Positions 19,861 to 29,082 are shown, numbered from the stretch's first letter. The stretch: DNA of 64,000 bases from Dechloromonas denitrificans (GCF_001551835.1 NZ_LODL01000021.1:665679-729678); one strand, 5' to 3'. Notes: generated by a model from the letters alone, not told the origin. Made by a program: numbers and translations.

Positions 19861-20382
19861 CTACTTATTAGCCCTGGCCGTCAGGCGCAGCGGCTCCTCT
19901 GAATCAGCCAACCAGTCGCCCTGCAAGCGCCACTGACCAGCGGGATCCTCAATCGACACCAACCAGCGCCCAGTGACATCAGTACTCAGTTTGCCGGTGT
20001 ACAAACCCTGTCCGTCAGAAGTCAGTTCGATCAACTGATCCTGACCAGCCCGTGTCGGGTGAGCGAGTTTCAAGCTGATCGTCGATGGCAGCCCGGCATC
20101 GCCCTCGGCGCGAAGCAGCAGACGAAGGTTCAAGCCTGAACGCATCACGTCACCGTGTAACCCCAGGCTGCTCGCCTGATGGTCGCGCTTCAGGGTCTGA
20201 TTTACCGCCAACCCCTGCTTGTAATAGTCATCGGTTACCAGACCGTCGTTACTGACCACGGCCAACCATGTGGTGACCACGCCGGCGACGATCACGACTG
20301 CCGGGCCAGCCATCAGCAGCCAGGGCCAGCGCTCCTTGTACCAGGGTTGGTTGCTCGTGCGCAGTGTCATTGCATTACTCAT
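19861..20382 (-). CDS. ccoH: cbb3 oxidase assembly protein CcoH/FixH
   Basis: Single-pass membrane protein needed for stable cbb3 oxidase assembly. The 173-residue protein has the FixH pattern: a membrane helix WPWLLMAGPAVVIVAGVVT followed by the conserved VTDDYYKQGLAVNQTLKRD and a periplasmic beta-rich domain. It starts 1 bp after the ccoG stop. Upstream of the DUF3149 gene in one unit. Confidence 0.93.
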   Translation of the reverse strand: MSNAMTLRTSNQPWYKERWPWLLMAGPAVVIVAGVVTTWLAVVSNDGLVTDDYYKQGLAVNQTLKRDHQASSLGLHGDVMRSGLNLRLLLRAEGDAGLPSTISLKLAHPTRAGQDQLIELTSDGQGLYTGKLSTDVTGRWLVSIEDPAGQWRLQGDWLADSEEPLRLTARANK

Positions 20383-20383
20383 G

Positions 20384-21796
20384 TCAGGGCATCAGGAAAG
20401 AGGCCTTCTCGTGAACCGCGATGGCATCGTGATTCAGGGCCTTGATATCAAAATAAATCGTGTTGGCGCCTTTTTTGCCAGACTCTGGCGGCACCCGCAC
20501 AACAATGGTCACTTCGTGGTTTTCGGCACTGTCCACCGCAACGATTCGCTCGCCGACAATTTCGATGCCATCCATCCCCTCCACCGACAGCGCATAACGC
20601 TTGGGCTCTTCGGTGGTATTCATCACTTTCAGGTTATAGACGTTTTCAATCCGGCCATCGTCAGCCTCCCGGGCGAGAATCGAACGGTCACGGATGACAT
20701 CGACCTTTAACGGCACGCGCGAAGCCAGCGACCAGGCTGAAGCCACAACGATGCCGAGCAGGATGACCGTGTAGAGCAGAATACGGGGCCGGACCACATG
20801 CGCCACGACATCCTTCAGCGAGAAGTGCTTGGCTAGGGCATTTTCAGTCGTATAGCGAATCAGGCCGCGCGGCAAACCCACCTTGTCCATCACCGGGTCG
20901 CAGGCATCGATACAGGCGCCACAACCGATACATTCATACTGGATGCCATTGCGAATATCGATGCCGGTCGGACAAACCGCCACGCAAAGACCGCAATCAA
21001 CGCAATCGCCGAGACGCCCCGCCGTCGTATCTGCACTCTTCTTGCGTGCCCCACGAGGCTCCCCGCGCTCGGGGTCGTAGGTAATAACCAGCGTATCAGG
21101 GTCAAACATCACCCCCTGGAAACGCGCATAGGGGCACATGTACTTGCACACCTGCTCGCGCAGGAAACCAGCCTGCATGTAGCAGAAGCCACCGTAGAAC
21201 AGGATCCAGAACAGCTCCCAGCCGGAAAAATCAAACGGCAGAGCAGCCAGCAACTCCCGCATGGGCGTGAAGTAGGCAACCAGCGTAAAACCAGTCCAGA
21301 TCGAAATCAGCAACCAGACGGCGTGCTTGCTCGCCTTGAGACGCAGTTTGCGTGCGGTCAACGGCCCCTTGTCGAGTTTCAGTCTGGCCGAGCGATCCCC
21401 CTCAATACGGTTCTCCACCCACATGAAAATCTCGGAGTAAACCGTTTGTGGACAGGCGTAACCACAGAAAAGACGACCGGCAACCGCAGTAAACAGGAAA
21501 AGAGCGTAGGCCGAAATAATCAGCAGCAGCGCCAGATAGAAAACATCCTGCGGCCAGAGCACCAGGCCAAACAGGTAAAACTTGCGCTCCACCAGATGAA
21601 AGAGGACCGCCTGCCGATCATTCCACAGCAACCACGGCGTGCCGTAAAAAAGAATCTGGGTAAACCAGACAAATACCCAGCGCCAAGTGTTCCACCACCC
21701 CTTGACGTCGCGAATGTAGATCTTTTTATGTTTTTCATAAAAAGAGACCGTCGCCGGAGGAGCAGACTTCTTGGAGTTGAGTTCGGTAGGTTCCAT
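20384..21796 (-). CDS. ccoG: cbb3 oxidase accessory ferredoxin CcoG/FixG
   Basis: Membrane iron-sulfur protein, reported as a Cu(II) reductase in cbb3 oxidase assembly. Several membrane helices come first; CGYACPQTVYSEIFMW is the family signature, followed by two 4Fe-4S motifs (CGLCVAVCPTGIDI, CIGCGACIDACD) and a C-terminal Ig-like periplasmic domain (from about residue 350). At 470 residues length is normal. No strong ribosome site is seen before the ATG at 21796. The 145-bp leader holds an inverted repeat and the terminator of ccoP. Confidence 0.95.
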   Translation of the reverse strand: MEPTELNSKKSAPPATVSFYEKHKKIYIRDVKGWWNTWRWVFVWFTQILFYGTPWLLWNDRQAVLFHLVERKFYLFGLVLWPQDVFYLALLLIISAYALFLFTAVAGRLFCGYACPQTVYSEIFMWVENRIEGDRSARLKLDKGPLTARKLRLKASKHAVWLLISIWTGFTLVAYFTPMRELLAALPFDFSGWELFWILFYGGFCYMQAGFLREQVCKYMCPYARFQGVMFDPDTLVITYDPERGEPRGARKKSADTTAGRLGDCVDCGLCVAVCPTGIDIRNGIQYECIGCGACIDACDPVMDKVGLPRGLIRYTTENALAKHFSLKDVVAHVVRPRILLYTVILLGIVVASAWSLASRVPLKVDVIRDRSILAREADDGRIENVYNLKVMNTTEEPKRYALSVEGMDGIEIVGERIVAVDSAENHEVTIVVRVPPESGKKGANTIYFDIKALNHDAIAVHEKASFLMP

Positions 21797-21816
21797 GCAC
21801 TTGACCGTATCGGTAG

Positions 21817-21866
21817 CAAAATTACGCTGGGCAACTGTTTGCAGGCAGCAAGCAAACGTAATTTTG
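21817..21866 (-). repeat. Inverted repeat in the ccoG leader
   Basis: Perfect 10-bp arms (CAAAATTACG at 21817-21826, CGTAATTTTG at 21857-21866) enclose a nested 6-bp pair (GTTTGC at 21837-21842, GCAAAC at 21852-21857). It lies 21-70 bp before the ccoG start. It could be an operator or an mRNA leader structure. Confidence 0.55.
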
Positions 21867-21898
21867 GTACAGATCAGATACTAACAACGTTGCCAGAT

Positions 21899-21926
21899 AA
21901 GAAAAACGGGGCGGCGAACCGCCCCG
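21899..21926 (-). terminator. Rho-independent terminator of ccoNOQP
   Basis: On the minus strand an 8-bp stem (CGGGGCGG/CCGCCCCG, loop TTCG) is followed by TTTTTC. It begins 15 bp after the ccoP stop and separates ccoNOQP from ccoG. Confidence 0.85.
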
Positions 21927-21941
21927 CATCGACAAACGATA

Positions 21942-22841
21942 TTACTTGGCGCCTTGGCTCAGGCTGAGCACATAGGCAGACAGCAGATGAATCTTGGCAT
22001 CACCGAGGAACTCCTTCCAAGCCGGCATCTTGTTCTGACGGCCGTTGGTGATCGTTTCGGTGATGGTAGCTTCGGAAGAACCGTACAACCAGACCTTGTC
22101 GGTCAGGTTCGGGGCACCAAGAGCCTGCATACCCTTGCCATCCGGGCCATGACAGCCAATACAACCGGAGGACGCAAAAGCTTCCTTGCCCTTGCCGGCA
22201 CGCACTGAGTCATTCGGCAGACCAGACAGCGAACGGACAAAGTTTGCCAGATCCTTGATGGTATCCGCACCCAGGTGTGCATGCGGCGGCATCATGCCCA
22301 TGCGGCCATTGTTGATGGTTTCCTTGAGTTGCTCAGGAGCACCACCATACAGCCAGTCGCTGTCGGCCAGGTTCGGGAAACCCTTGGCACCACGCGCATC
22401 GGCACCATGACACTGCATGCAGTAGGTCAGATACAGACGCTTGCCCATTTCCATCGCTTGCTTGTCGCCAGCCACAGCCTGCAGATCCATGGCCATGTAC
22501 TTGTCGAACAGCGGCTTGACGGTAGCATCCATCTTCTCGACTTCAGTCTTGTGCTGGCCAACGGCAGTCCAACCCAGCATGCCCTTGAAATTACCCAAGC
22601 CCGGATAAAGCGCCAAATAAACCAGGGCAAAGATCACGGTGATGACAAACAACCAACTCCACCACTTGGGCATCGGGTTGTTGTACTCCTCCAGGGTCTC
22701 GTCCCAGACATGGCCCATGGTCTTGCCGGGCGTGAAGGTCGCTTTGCCCTGAACGATCAGCAACACGGCGCAGGCAAGAATACTCGCCACGACGATCACA
22801 ATCACGTACAGGTTCCAAAAATCGCTAACGAAATCGCTCAT
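21942..22841 (-). CDS. ccoP: cbb3 oxidase diheme subunit CcoP
   Basis: Membrane-bound c-type cytochrome that carries electrons to CcoO/CcoN. It has two membrane helices in the first 80 residues and two heme motifs, CMQCH and CIGCH, with distal Met in GRMGMMPPHA and QNKMPAW. N-terminal NPMPKWW is typical. Length 299. AAGGAAAG precedes the ATG. Follows ccoQ by 15 bp. Confidence 0.96.
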   Translation of the reverse strand: MSDFVSDFWNLYVIVIVVASILACAVLLIVQGKATFTPGKTMGHVWDETLEEYNNPMPKWWSWLFVITVIFALVYLALYPGLGNFKGMLGWTAVGQHKTEVEKMDATVKPLFDKYMAMDLQAVAGDKQAMEMGKRLYLTYCMQCHGADARGAKGFPNLADSDWLYGGAPEQLKETINNGRMGMMPPHAHLGADTIKDLANFVRSLSGLPNDSVRAGKGKEAFASSGCIGCHGPDGKGMQALGAPNLTDKVWLYGSSEATITETITNGRQNKMPAWKEFLGDAKIHLLSAYVLSLSQGAK

Positions 22842-22856
22842 TTGCTTTCCTTTATT

Positions 22857-23033
22857 TCAGCGCTGGTGCGACGTTGTGGACGCCGCACCTTCGTCATCAT
22901 GCTCTGCGAACGGCAGGTTGGCAGCTTCATCAAACCCCTTTTTACTGCCCCTGGCATAAGCCCATGCAACAATCCCGAGGAAGCAGAGCAGCCCCAGAAC
23001 CGTCGTGATGGAACGCAGATCGTTGATGTCCAT
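22857..23033 (-). CDS. ccoQ: cbb3 oxidase small subunit CcoQ
   Basis: A 58-residue protein that is easily missed: MDINDLRSITTVLGLL, a single membrane helix (VLGLLCFLGIVAWAYA) and a charged tail with EAANLPFAEHDDEG. This is the CcoQ pattern. Sits between ccoO (5 bp) and ccoP (15 bp). CcoQ stabilises CcoP in the complex in related bacteria. Confidence 0.9.
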   Translation of the reverse strand: MDINDLRSITTVLGLLCFLGIVAWAYARGSKKGFDEAANLPFAEHDDEGAASTTSHQR

Positions 23034-23038
23034 GGCTA

Positions 23039-23674
23039 TTACTTGGTGTTCTTCAGAGCCGTACCCATACCCTGCAGGTAGGCAATCAGAACGTCCATTT
23101 CGGTCATGTCGCCGATCGCCGCCTTGGCACCCTTGATTTCTTCATCAGAGTAGGTCGGGATACCGCGAGCATTCGCGTAGCCACGCATGATTTGCATCTT
23201 CTTCTCGATGTCGGCGCCCACCGAATCCTTGGCCTTGGTGTTTGCCAGGAAGGCAAAGGCAGGCATGTTGGATTCCGGCACCACGTCACGCGGATTCATC
23301 AGGTGGGCACGCTGCCATTCGTCGGAGTAACGGCCGCCGACACGATGCAGGTCCGGACCAGTACGCTTGGAACCCCACTGGAACGGGTGGTCATAAACGT
23401 ATTCGCCGGCCACGGAGTAATGGCCGTAACGTTCGGTTTCAGCGCGGAACGGACGAATCATCTGCGAGTGGCAAAGGAAGCAGCCTTCACGGATATAAAC
23501 GTCACGACCAGCCAGACGGGCCGCATCATAGGGCTTCAGACCTTCAACCGGCGTCGTGGTCGACTTCTGGAAGAAGAGCGGAACGATTTCGAGCAGGCCG
23601 CCCCAAATCACGGTGAGCAGCGTCAGGACGATGAGCAATCCAACGCTTTTTTCAATTTGCTCGTGCTTGATCAT
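23039..23674 (-). CDS. ccoO: cbb3 oxidase monoheme subunit CcoO
   Basis: Membrane-anchored cytochrome c of the cbb3 oxidase. The 211-residue protein has one N-terminal membrane helix and the heme motif CFLCH (Cys65, Cys68, His69) followed by [15 protein letters not shown]. Start chosen at [10 protein letters not shown] with GGGGAGA upstream; the frame is open further upstream but overlaps ccoN. Gap to ccoN is 16 bp. Confidence 0.96.
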   Translation of the reverse strand: MIKHEQIEKSVGLLIVLTLLTVIWGGLLEIVPLFFQKSTTTPVEGLKPYDAARLAGRDVYIREGCFLCHSQMIRPFRAETERYGHYSVAGEYVYDHPFQWGSKRTGPDLHRVGGRYSDEWQRAHLMNPRDVVPESNMPAFAFLANTKAKDSVGADIEKKMQIMRGYANARGIPTYSDEEIKGAKAAIGDMTEMDVLIAYLQGMGTALKNTK

Positions 23675-23690
23675 TATTATTTCTCCCCAA

Positions 23691-25118
23691 TCAGGCGTGA
23701 TGAGCGGCAGGAACAACCACCGGCACATCCTTCACTTTGCTGCCGGCAATGGTCTTGAACATGTTGTAAGCCATGATCAGCATGCCCGTCAGGAACAGAA
23801 CGCCACCCAACCAGCGAATTGCCCAGAACGGATAGGAACCCTTGACCGATTCAACAAAGCTGTAAGCCAGCGTGCCGTCGGTATTCACCGCACGCCACAT
23901 CAGACCCTGCATCACACCGGCGATCCACATCGAGGCGATGTAAAGCACGGTACCGATGGTGGCGATCCAGAAGTGAACCGTGACCAGCTTGGTGCTGAAC
24001 ATTTCCTGCTTGCCGAACAGGCGGGGCAGCAGATAGTAGATGGAACCGATGGAAACCATGGCAACCCAGCCGAGAGCACCGGAGTGCACGTGACCGACCG
24101 TCCAGTCCGTGTAGTGCGACAGCGCGTTGACCGTCTTGATCGACATCATCGGACCTTCGAAGGTAGACATACCGTAGAAGGACAGGGAAGTGATCAGGAA
24201 CTTCAGAACGGGATCATCGCGCAGTTTGTGCCAGGCGCCAGACAGCGTCATGATGCCGTTGATCATGCCACCCCAGGACGGAGCCAGCAGAATCAGCGAG
24301 AAAACCATACCAACCGATTGCGTCCAATCCGGCAGCGCGGTGTAGTGCAGGTGGTGCGGACCAGCCCACATGTACGTAAAGATCAGCGCCCAGAAGTGAA
24401 CAACGGACAGACGATAGGAGTAAACCGGACGGCCTGCCTGCTTCGGAACGAAGTAGTACATCATGCCCAGGAAGCCAGCAGTCAGGAAGAAGCCGACTGC
24501 GTTATGGCCATACCACCACTGGATCATCGCATCCTGCACACCGGAGTAGGCAGAGTAGGACTTGGTCAGCGAAACCGGCACGGCGGCGCTGTTAACCAGG
24601 TGCAACAGGGCGACGGCGATAATGAAAGCACCGAAGAACCAGTTGGCAACGTAGATGTGGGAAACGGTACGCTTGGCAATAGTGCCAAAGAAGACCAGCG
24701 CGTAGGAAACCCAGACCAGCGTGATCAGGATGTCGATCGGCCATTCCAGTTCAGCATATTCCTTGCCGGACGTAATACCGAGCGGCAGGGTAATCGCAGC
24801 CAGAAGAATGATGATTTGCCAGCCCCAGAACGTAAAGGGAACCAGCGGGCCGCCCCAAAGGCGGGCGTGACTGGTACGCTGAACGCACCAGTAAGATGTT
24901 GCAAATAGTGCACAGCCACCAAAAGCAAAAATAACCGCATTGGTGTGCAACGGACGAAGACGTCCAAAATGCAGCCAGGGGCCAATATTCAGCTCCGGCC
25001 ACACAAGTTGCGCAGCAATGATGACACCGACAAGCATGCCGACGATGCCCCAGATGACAGTCATGACGGCAAATTGCCGTACGACCTTATCGTTGTATGT
25101 GGTTTGCGTTCCAGACAT
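23691..25118 (-). CDS. ccoN: cbb3 cytochrome c oxidase catalytic subunit CcoN
   Basis: Catalytic 12-helix membrane subunit that reduces oxygen at low concentration. It has conserved His ligands in [27 protein letters not shown] and [14 protein letters not shown], where the last gives the heme ligands. Start at 25118 (MSGTQTTY) with AGGTGG upstream; length 475 fits the family. Head of ccoNOQP, with an FNR-like box about 100 bp upstream. Confidence 0.97.
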   Translation of the reverse strand: MSGTQTTYNDKVVRQFAVMTVIWGIVGMLVGVIIAAQLVWPELNIGPWLHFGRLRPLHTNAVIFAFGGCALFATSYWCVQRTSHARLWGGPLVPFTFWGWQIIILLAAITLPLGITSGKEYAELEWPIDILITLVWVSYALVFFGTIAKRTVSHIYVANWFFGAFIIAVALLHLVNSAAVPVSLTKSYSAYSGVQDAMIQWWYGHNAVGFFLTAGFLGMMYYFVPKQAGRPVYSYRLSVVHFWALIFTYMWAGPHHLHYTALPDWTQSVGMVFSLILLAPSWGGMINGIMTLSGAWHKLRDDPVLKFLITSLSFYGMSTFEGPMMSIKTVNALSHYTDWTVGHVHSGALGWVAMVSIGSIYYLLPRLFGKQEMFSTKLVTVHFWIATIGTVLYIASMWIAGVMQGLMWRAVNTDGTLAYSFVESVKGSYPFWAIRWLGGVLFLTGMLIMAYNMFKTIAGSKVKDVPVVVPAAHHA

Positions 25119-25192
25119 GAACCCACCTCTCGTTAATGAAAAACAGAATGTCCACCTCCCTGAACCCAAGGCGGCGCATAAAAGCGGATGGT

Positions 25193-25198
25193 ATTCTA
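25193..25198 (-). promoter_or_regulatory. Putative -10 element of ccoN
   Basis: TAGAAT on the minus strand, 75 bp before the ccoN ATG and 26 bp downstream of the centre of the FNR-like box. This is slightly closer than the ideal FNR class II spacing, so the assignment is tentative. Confidence 0.35.
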
Positions 25199-25214
25199 GA
25201 TTAATAGCGGGGTT

Positions 25215-25228
25215 TTGACCTAGATCAA
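25215..25228. promoter_or_regulatory. FNR/ANR-type box upstream of ccoN
   Basis: TTGACCTAGATCAA matches the FNR/ANR consensus TTGAT-N4-ATCAA at 9 of 10 positions. It lies about 100 bp before the ccoN ATG, as expected for oxygen-regulated cbb3 operons. Confidence 0.75.
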
Positions 25229-25300
25229 TCTACCGATTATCTAGCCGGAAATAGTCCGAAATACCTAGCATTGGCGCCATTTTCGCGCCTCGCGTGGACA

Positions 25301-25326
25301 AAAAAAGGGTGCGTCGTAACGCACCC
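25301..25326 (-). terminator. Rho-independent terminator after ccoS
   Basis: On the minus strand an 8-bp stem (GGGTGCGT/ACGCACCC) is followed by a T run (A run at 25300-25306 on the plus strand). It ends the ccoI-ccoS transcript about 90 bp before the FNR box and ccoN. Confidence 0.85.
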
Positions 25327-25402
25327 CAACCCCAACAGAGAATTTTTGCCAGGCACTCGCCTCGCATCACCCGAATAATGCCCAGCTATCGAGTCCGGGG
25401 CG

Positions 25403-25416
25403 TTGACGCAGGTCAA
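25403..25416. promoter_or_regulatory. Second FNR-like palindrome overlapping the ccoS stop
   Basis: TTGACGCAGGTCAA is a perfect TTGAC/GTCAA dyad, with 8 of 10 matches to TTGAT-N4-ATCAA. It overlaps the end of ccoS and lies about 285 bp from the ccoN start. It may be an additional binding site or chance. Confidence 0.35.
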
Positions 25417-25613
25417 ATCTTCTCCGTATTGTTGTTGTCTGGCTGACGGGCATTTTGCGCCGGTGGCGGACGCTCATCGTCATCCATCAAGACCCGGAAG
25501 CCCGGCCCCTCGAGATCATCGAACTGTCCACTGCGCACCGACCACCAGAAGGCAAGGGCGATACCGAAAACCAGGATGACCGAAATCGGAATCAGCAGGT
25601 AGATACTTTCCAT
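25413..25613 (-). CDS. ccoS: cbb3 oxidase maturation protein CcoS
   Basis: A 66-residue membrane protein needed for cofactor loading of the oxidase. It begins MESIYLLIPISVILVFGIALAFWWSVRSGQFDD, the CcoS signature (quoted here only to show the helix and the S-G-Q-F-D-D boundary is summarised as residues 1-32). One helix, then FDDLEGPGFRVLMDDD. The start overlaps the ccoI stop (TGATG). The C-terminal 20 residues are Pro/Asn-rich and not conserved. Confidence 0.93.
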   Translation of the reverse strand: MESIYLLIPISVILVFGIALAFWWSVRSGQFDDLEGPGFRVLMDDDERPPPAQNARQPDNNNTEKI

Positions 25614-28051
25614 CAATCTTTCTCCAGGCGCTGAATGCGCAGGGAATTGAGCACAACCAGCAGAGAACTGGCCGACATGCCGATCCCCGCCAGCCAAGGC
25701 GTTACATAGCCGGCAATGGCCAACGGCAACGCGACAAAATTGTACGCAAAGGACCACCACAGGTTTTGCCGAATGATGAGCAAAGTCCGCCGCGCCCGGC
25801 GCAAGCCGTGGCGCAGGTGATCGAGATTTTCGGAGAGCAGCACAAAATCGGATTGCGTCCGTGCCAGCTGCGCACCACCGCCCATAGCAACCGAGACCTG
25901 GGCCTGCGCCAGCACCGGCGCATCATTGACCCCATCGCCAACCATCGCCACCACCGCCCCGGTCGCCTGCAACTCCTTGACACAGGCATACTTGCCCTGC
26001 GGAGTAACCCCTGCCCGAACGTCGTCAATCCCCAACTCGCCAGCCACCCGCCGGGCAACCGACGGCGCATCGCCGGTTAATAACAACACATGCCGGCCAG
26101 CGGCACGCAATTCACCAACAAGGGCCTTCGACTCGGGACGCAATTCGTCGCCAAGTCGAAAAAGGGCCAGACAGGCATGAGTGTCGGCGAGCAGCACGAC
26201 GGTTTCGCCGCTTTCCAGCCAGTCGACCGCAGCACTCGGCAGCGTGGCCCCGGACAGCGCCAGCGCATAGCCCGGCCGGCCAATCCGGAACTTCCGGCCA
26301 TCAACCAGCGCCTCGACGCCCTGCCCCGGCTCGCTGATGACCTGTTCCGCGGTCGGCAAATTGGTGCCGGCCGCCTGGCGCAGCGCGGTAGCTACCGGAT
26401 GTTCGGAGGATTGCTCCAGGGCTGCCGCGATCGCGACACATTCAAGCTCGCTCAGGTCCGCCGTCGCCTGCACACCGCAAAGATGCATCCGCCCACTGGT
26501 CAAGGTCCCGGTCTTGTCGAAGACAAAATGAGTCGCCCGCGCCAGCGTTTCAATGGCATGCCCGCGCGTCACCAGCAGACCATCCTTGGCCAGCGCGCCA
26601 GCCGAAACGGTCAGCGCAATCGGTGTCGCCAGCGACAAGGCACAAGGGCAGGTCACCACCAGCACCGAAACCGTGATCCACAATGCCTTGGCCGGATCAA
26701 CGAAATACCAGCCCGCAGCAACCAGCACGGCAATCAGCAGCAAGACCGCAACAAATATGCTGGCAATGCGATCAGCCAATTCAACAATGTGCGGCTTTTC
26801 GGTCGCGGCCCGTTCCATCAACTGGATGATGGCCGACAGACGAGTTCCGTCGCCGACCTGCTCGACGCGAACCACCAGCGGGCTTTCGGCATTGATCGAA
26901 CCACCGGTCACCGGATCGCCCGGCACCTTGGCCACCGGCCGGCTTTCCCCGGTCAGCAAAGCCTCGTTGGCACAACTGACCCCCTCGATAACCCGGCCGT
27001 CGGCCGGCACGATATCGCCAGCCCGCACCAAGACGTAATCCCCAGGCAGCAAATCCGCCACGACGCGCTGCTCGGTGCTGCGGTCGACCGGGAAATTGGG
27101 CATTTTTTGGGCAAAGGCTGGCAACAGCTTGGCCAATGCCTCGGTCACGCCCAAAGCCTTCTGCCGCGCGTTCATCTCCAGATAGCGCCCGCCGAGCAGG
27201 AAAAAGACAAACATCGTCACCGAATCGAAATAGACTTCGCCGGACTGGACAAGCGTTGCCCACAGGCTGGCGACGAAAGCCGCCCCCACCCCAAGGGCTA
27301 CCGGCACGTCCATGCCGACCCGACGCAACTTGAGGTCACGCCAGGCATTGCGGAAAAAGGGAGCCGACGAATAGAAGATCACCGGCAGCGTCAGCAGCAG
27401 GCTGGCCCAGCGCATCAGGCTTTCGATATCGGCCGTCATGTCGCCATTGGCGATATACACCGGGTAGGCGTACATCATCACCTGCATCATGCCAAAACCA
27501 GCCACCCACAGGCGCCACATTGCCTCCCGCCGCTCCTTGCGGGAAATCTCCTCATTCTTGGCGGCATCGTAAGGGTAGGCACGGTAACCGATAGCGGCGA
27601 TCGCTCCCAGGATGTCGGACAGCTTGATCTGTGCCTCATCCCAGCGGACGCGAGCCCGCCGCGTCGCATAATTGATATTGACTGCGGTCACGCCCTTCAA
27701 TTTACCGACATGCTGCTCGTTGAGCCAGATGCAGGCGGCGCAGGTTATGCCCTCAAGCAACAGCGAGGCTTCGCGCTCGCTCTCGCCCAGCGCCTTGACG
27801 AAACTTTTCTGGAAATCAACATGATCGTAGAGCGCCAACTGCTCAAGGATCGCCGGCATCGCCTCGCGCGGCGACTCAGGCAACGCATCGCGACTCCGGT
27901 AATAGTCCGCCAGACCGTTGTCGACAATCGACTGCGCCACCGCCTGGCAGCCATAGCAGCACATGGCACGCGGCAGACCGGCCACCGTGACCGGCAAATC
28001 TACATCGTCAGGAATCGGTTGGCCGCAGTGGTAGCAGGAGTCTTCAGACAT
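25613..28051 (-). CDS. ccoI: Copper-translocating P-type ATPase CcoI/FixI
   Basis: Exports Cu(I) for delivery to the cbb3 oxidase. N-terminal Cys-rich segment (CYHCGQPIP, CCYGCQAVA), an HMA domain with GITCAACIWLN, eight membrane helices with the CPC ion motif in VTCPCALSLATPIALT, phosphorylation Asp in FDKTGTLTSG, TGES in LLTGESRPV and hinge GDGVNDAPVL. Length 812. The ATG at 28051 has no clear Shine-Dalgarno site because it directly follows the T run of a terminator hairpin. Head of ccoI-ccoS. Confidence 0.96.
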   Translation of the reverse strand: MSEDSCYHCGQPIPDDVDLPVTVAGLPRAMCCYGCQAVAQSIVDNGLADYYRSRDALPESPREAMPAILEQLALYDHVDFQKSFVKALGESEREASLLLEGITCAACIWLNEQHVGKLKGVTAVNINYATRRARVRWDEAQIKLSDILGAIAAIGYRAYPYDAAKNEEISRKERREAMWRLWVAGFGMMQVMMYAYPVYIANGDMTADIESLMRWASLLLTLPVIFYSSAPFFRNAWRDLKLRRVGMDVPVALGVGAAFVASLWATLVQSGEVYFDSVTMFVFFLLGGRYLEMNARQKALGVTEALAKLLPAFAQKMPNFPVDRSTEQRVVADLLPGDYVLVRAGDIVPADGRVIEGVSCANEALLTGESRPVAKVPGDPVTGGSINAESPLVVRVEQVGDGTRLSAIIQLMERAATEKPHIVELADRIASIFVAVLLLIAVLVAAGWYFVDPAKALWITVSVLVVTCPCALSLATPIALTVSAGALAKDGLLVTRGHAIETLARATHFVFDKTGTLTSGRMHLCGVQATADLSELECVAIAAALEQSSEHPVATALRQAAGTNLPTAEQVISEPGQGVEALVDGRKFRIGRPGYALALSGATLPSAAVDWLESGETVVLLADTHACLALFRLGDELRPESKALVGELRAAGRHVLLLTGDAPSVARRVAGELGIDDVRAGVTPQGKYACVKELQATGAVVAMVGDGVNDAPVLAQAQVSVAMGGGAQLARTQSDFVLLSENLDHLRHGLRRARRTLLIIRQNLWWSFAYNFVALPLAIAGYVTPWLAGIGMSASSLLVVLNSLRIQRLEKD

Positions 28052-28053
28052 GC

Positions 28054-28079
28054 AAATAAAAAAGGCACCGAAGTGCCTT
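28054..28079 (-). terminator. Terminator of the short-chain dehydrogenase, abutting ccoI
   Basis: On the minus strand AAGGCAC/GTGCCTT (7-bp stem, loop TTCG) is followed by TTTTTATTTG. It is 3 bp before the ccoI start codon and so also forms the ccoI leader. Confidence 0.8.
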
Positions 28080-28108
28080 CTTGGTCAATGGCGGAGCCGA
28101 AGTATAGT

Positions 28109-28876
28109 TTATTTGACACCCATCCGGATGGCACCATCCAGGCGAATAACCTCACCATTCAAATAGCTATTCTCGGTAATGTGCTTGACCAGCGCGGCAT
28201 ACTCGGCCGGCTTGCCCATCCGCGAAGGAAAGGGAACCATCTTGCCCAGCGACTCCTGGACTTCTGCCGGCATGCCGAGCAGCATGGGGGTTTCCATGAT
28301 GCCCGGCGCGATGGTGACGCAGCGAATACCGCTCCGTGACAGTTCGCGCGCCACCGGCAACGTCAACGCGACAATCCCGCCCTTGGAAGCGGCATAGGCC
28401 GCCTGCCCCAACTGGCCTTCATAGGCGGCAACCGAGGCGGTATTGACGATCACGCCACGCTCGCCGCCGGCATCCGGCTCGCCCTTCATCATCGCCTCCG
28501 CCGCCAAGCGGATCATGTTGAAGGTGCCGACCAGATTGATGTTGATAACCTTGGCAAAGCTTTCCAGGCGGTGCGGCCCTTCCTTGCCGACGACCTTTTC
28601 AGCCGGCGCCACACCGGCGCAATTGACCAGGCCATGCAGGCCACCAAAGCTGGAAATTGCCGTTTGTACCGCGTTGACCGCAGAACTCTCGCTCGCCACA
28701 TCGGTTTCGACAAATTTCGCCCCCCCCCCCAACTCAGCCGCCAGCTTTTCTCCGGCTTCGCGATTCAAATCCGCCAGCACTACTTTGGCGCCGGCTTCAA
28801 CCAGCGTCCGTGCCGTCGCCGCGCCCAGACCCGAACCGGCACCGGTGACCAGAAAGATTTTATCCTTGATCTGCAT
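28109..28876 (-). CDS. Short-chain dehydrogenase/reductase (3-hydroxyacyl-CoA dehydrogenase type 2-like)
   Basis: NAD-dependent alcohol/hydroxyacyl-CoA dehydrogenase. The 255-residue Rossmann protein has [19 protein letters not shown] for NAD preference and the catalytic triad Ser in [11 protein letters not shown] and YAASK. The segment [12 protein letters not shown] places it near HSD10/FabG-type enzymes. Start at [10 protein letters not shown] with a purine-rich AAGGAG region upstream. A run of 11 Gs (11 Cs at 28720-28730) lies in the coding part (LGGGAK). Ends in a terminator before ccoI. Confidence 0.85.
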   Translation of the reverse strand: MQIKDKIFLVTGAGSGLGAATARTLVEAGAKVVLADLNREAGEKLAAELGGGAKFVETDVASESSAVNAVQTAISSFGGLHGLVNCAGVAPAEKVVGKEGPHRLESFAKVININLVGTFNMIRLAAEAMMKGEPDAGGERGVIVNTASVAAYEGQLGQAAYAASKGGIVALTLPVARELSRSGIRCVTIAPGIMETPMLLGMPAEVQESLGKMVPFPSRMGKPAEYAALVKHITENSYLNGEVIRLDGAIRMGVK

Positions 28877-29033
28877 AGCTGCTCTCTCCTTCTCTCTCTT
28901 CGAAAAACCTGTAAAACAGAACCCTCTCTCCAGACGGTAGCGTATGGAGAAAAACATCATCTTAACCCGAGCCGGCAAGGCATACATAGCCGCATCGAAA
29001 ATGACGGATAGCATTTCCGGAGCCCGCCAACTA

Positions 29034-29063
29034 AAGTGAGGGTGCAAGGAAAGCACCTCACTT
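29034..29063 (+). repeat. Inverted repeat upstream of the small Cys-rich gene
   Basis: AAGTGAGG-G-TGC and GCACCTCACTT pair in an 11-bp stem with one bulged G and a 7-nt loop. It lies 20 bp before the ATG at 29083 and is not followed by a T run on either strand. Confidence 0.45.
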
Positions 29064-29082
29064 CAAAATGGAGGCAATTGCC

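Noticed and set aside
23556..24908. Plus-strand open frame over ccoN and ccoO
   Set aside because: Antisense to cbb3 oxidase genes; low-complexity His/Gln/Arg-rich translation without motifs.
26090..28339. 749-codon plus-strand frame over ccoI
   Set aside because: Shadow of the P-type ATPase gene on the other strand; no motifs.
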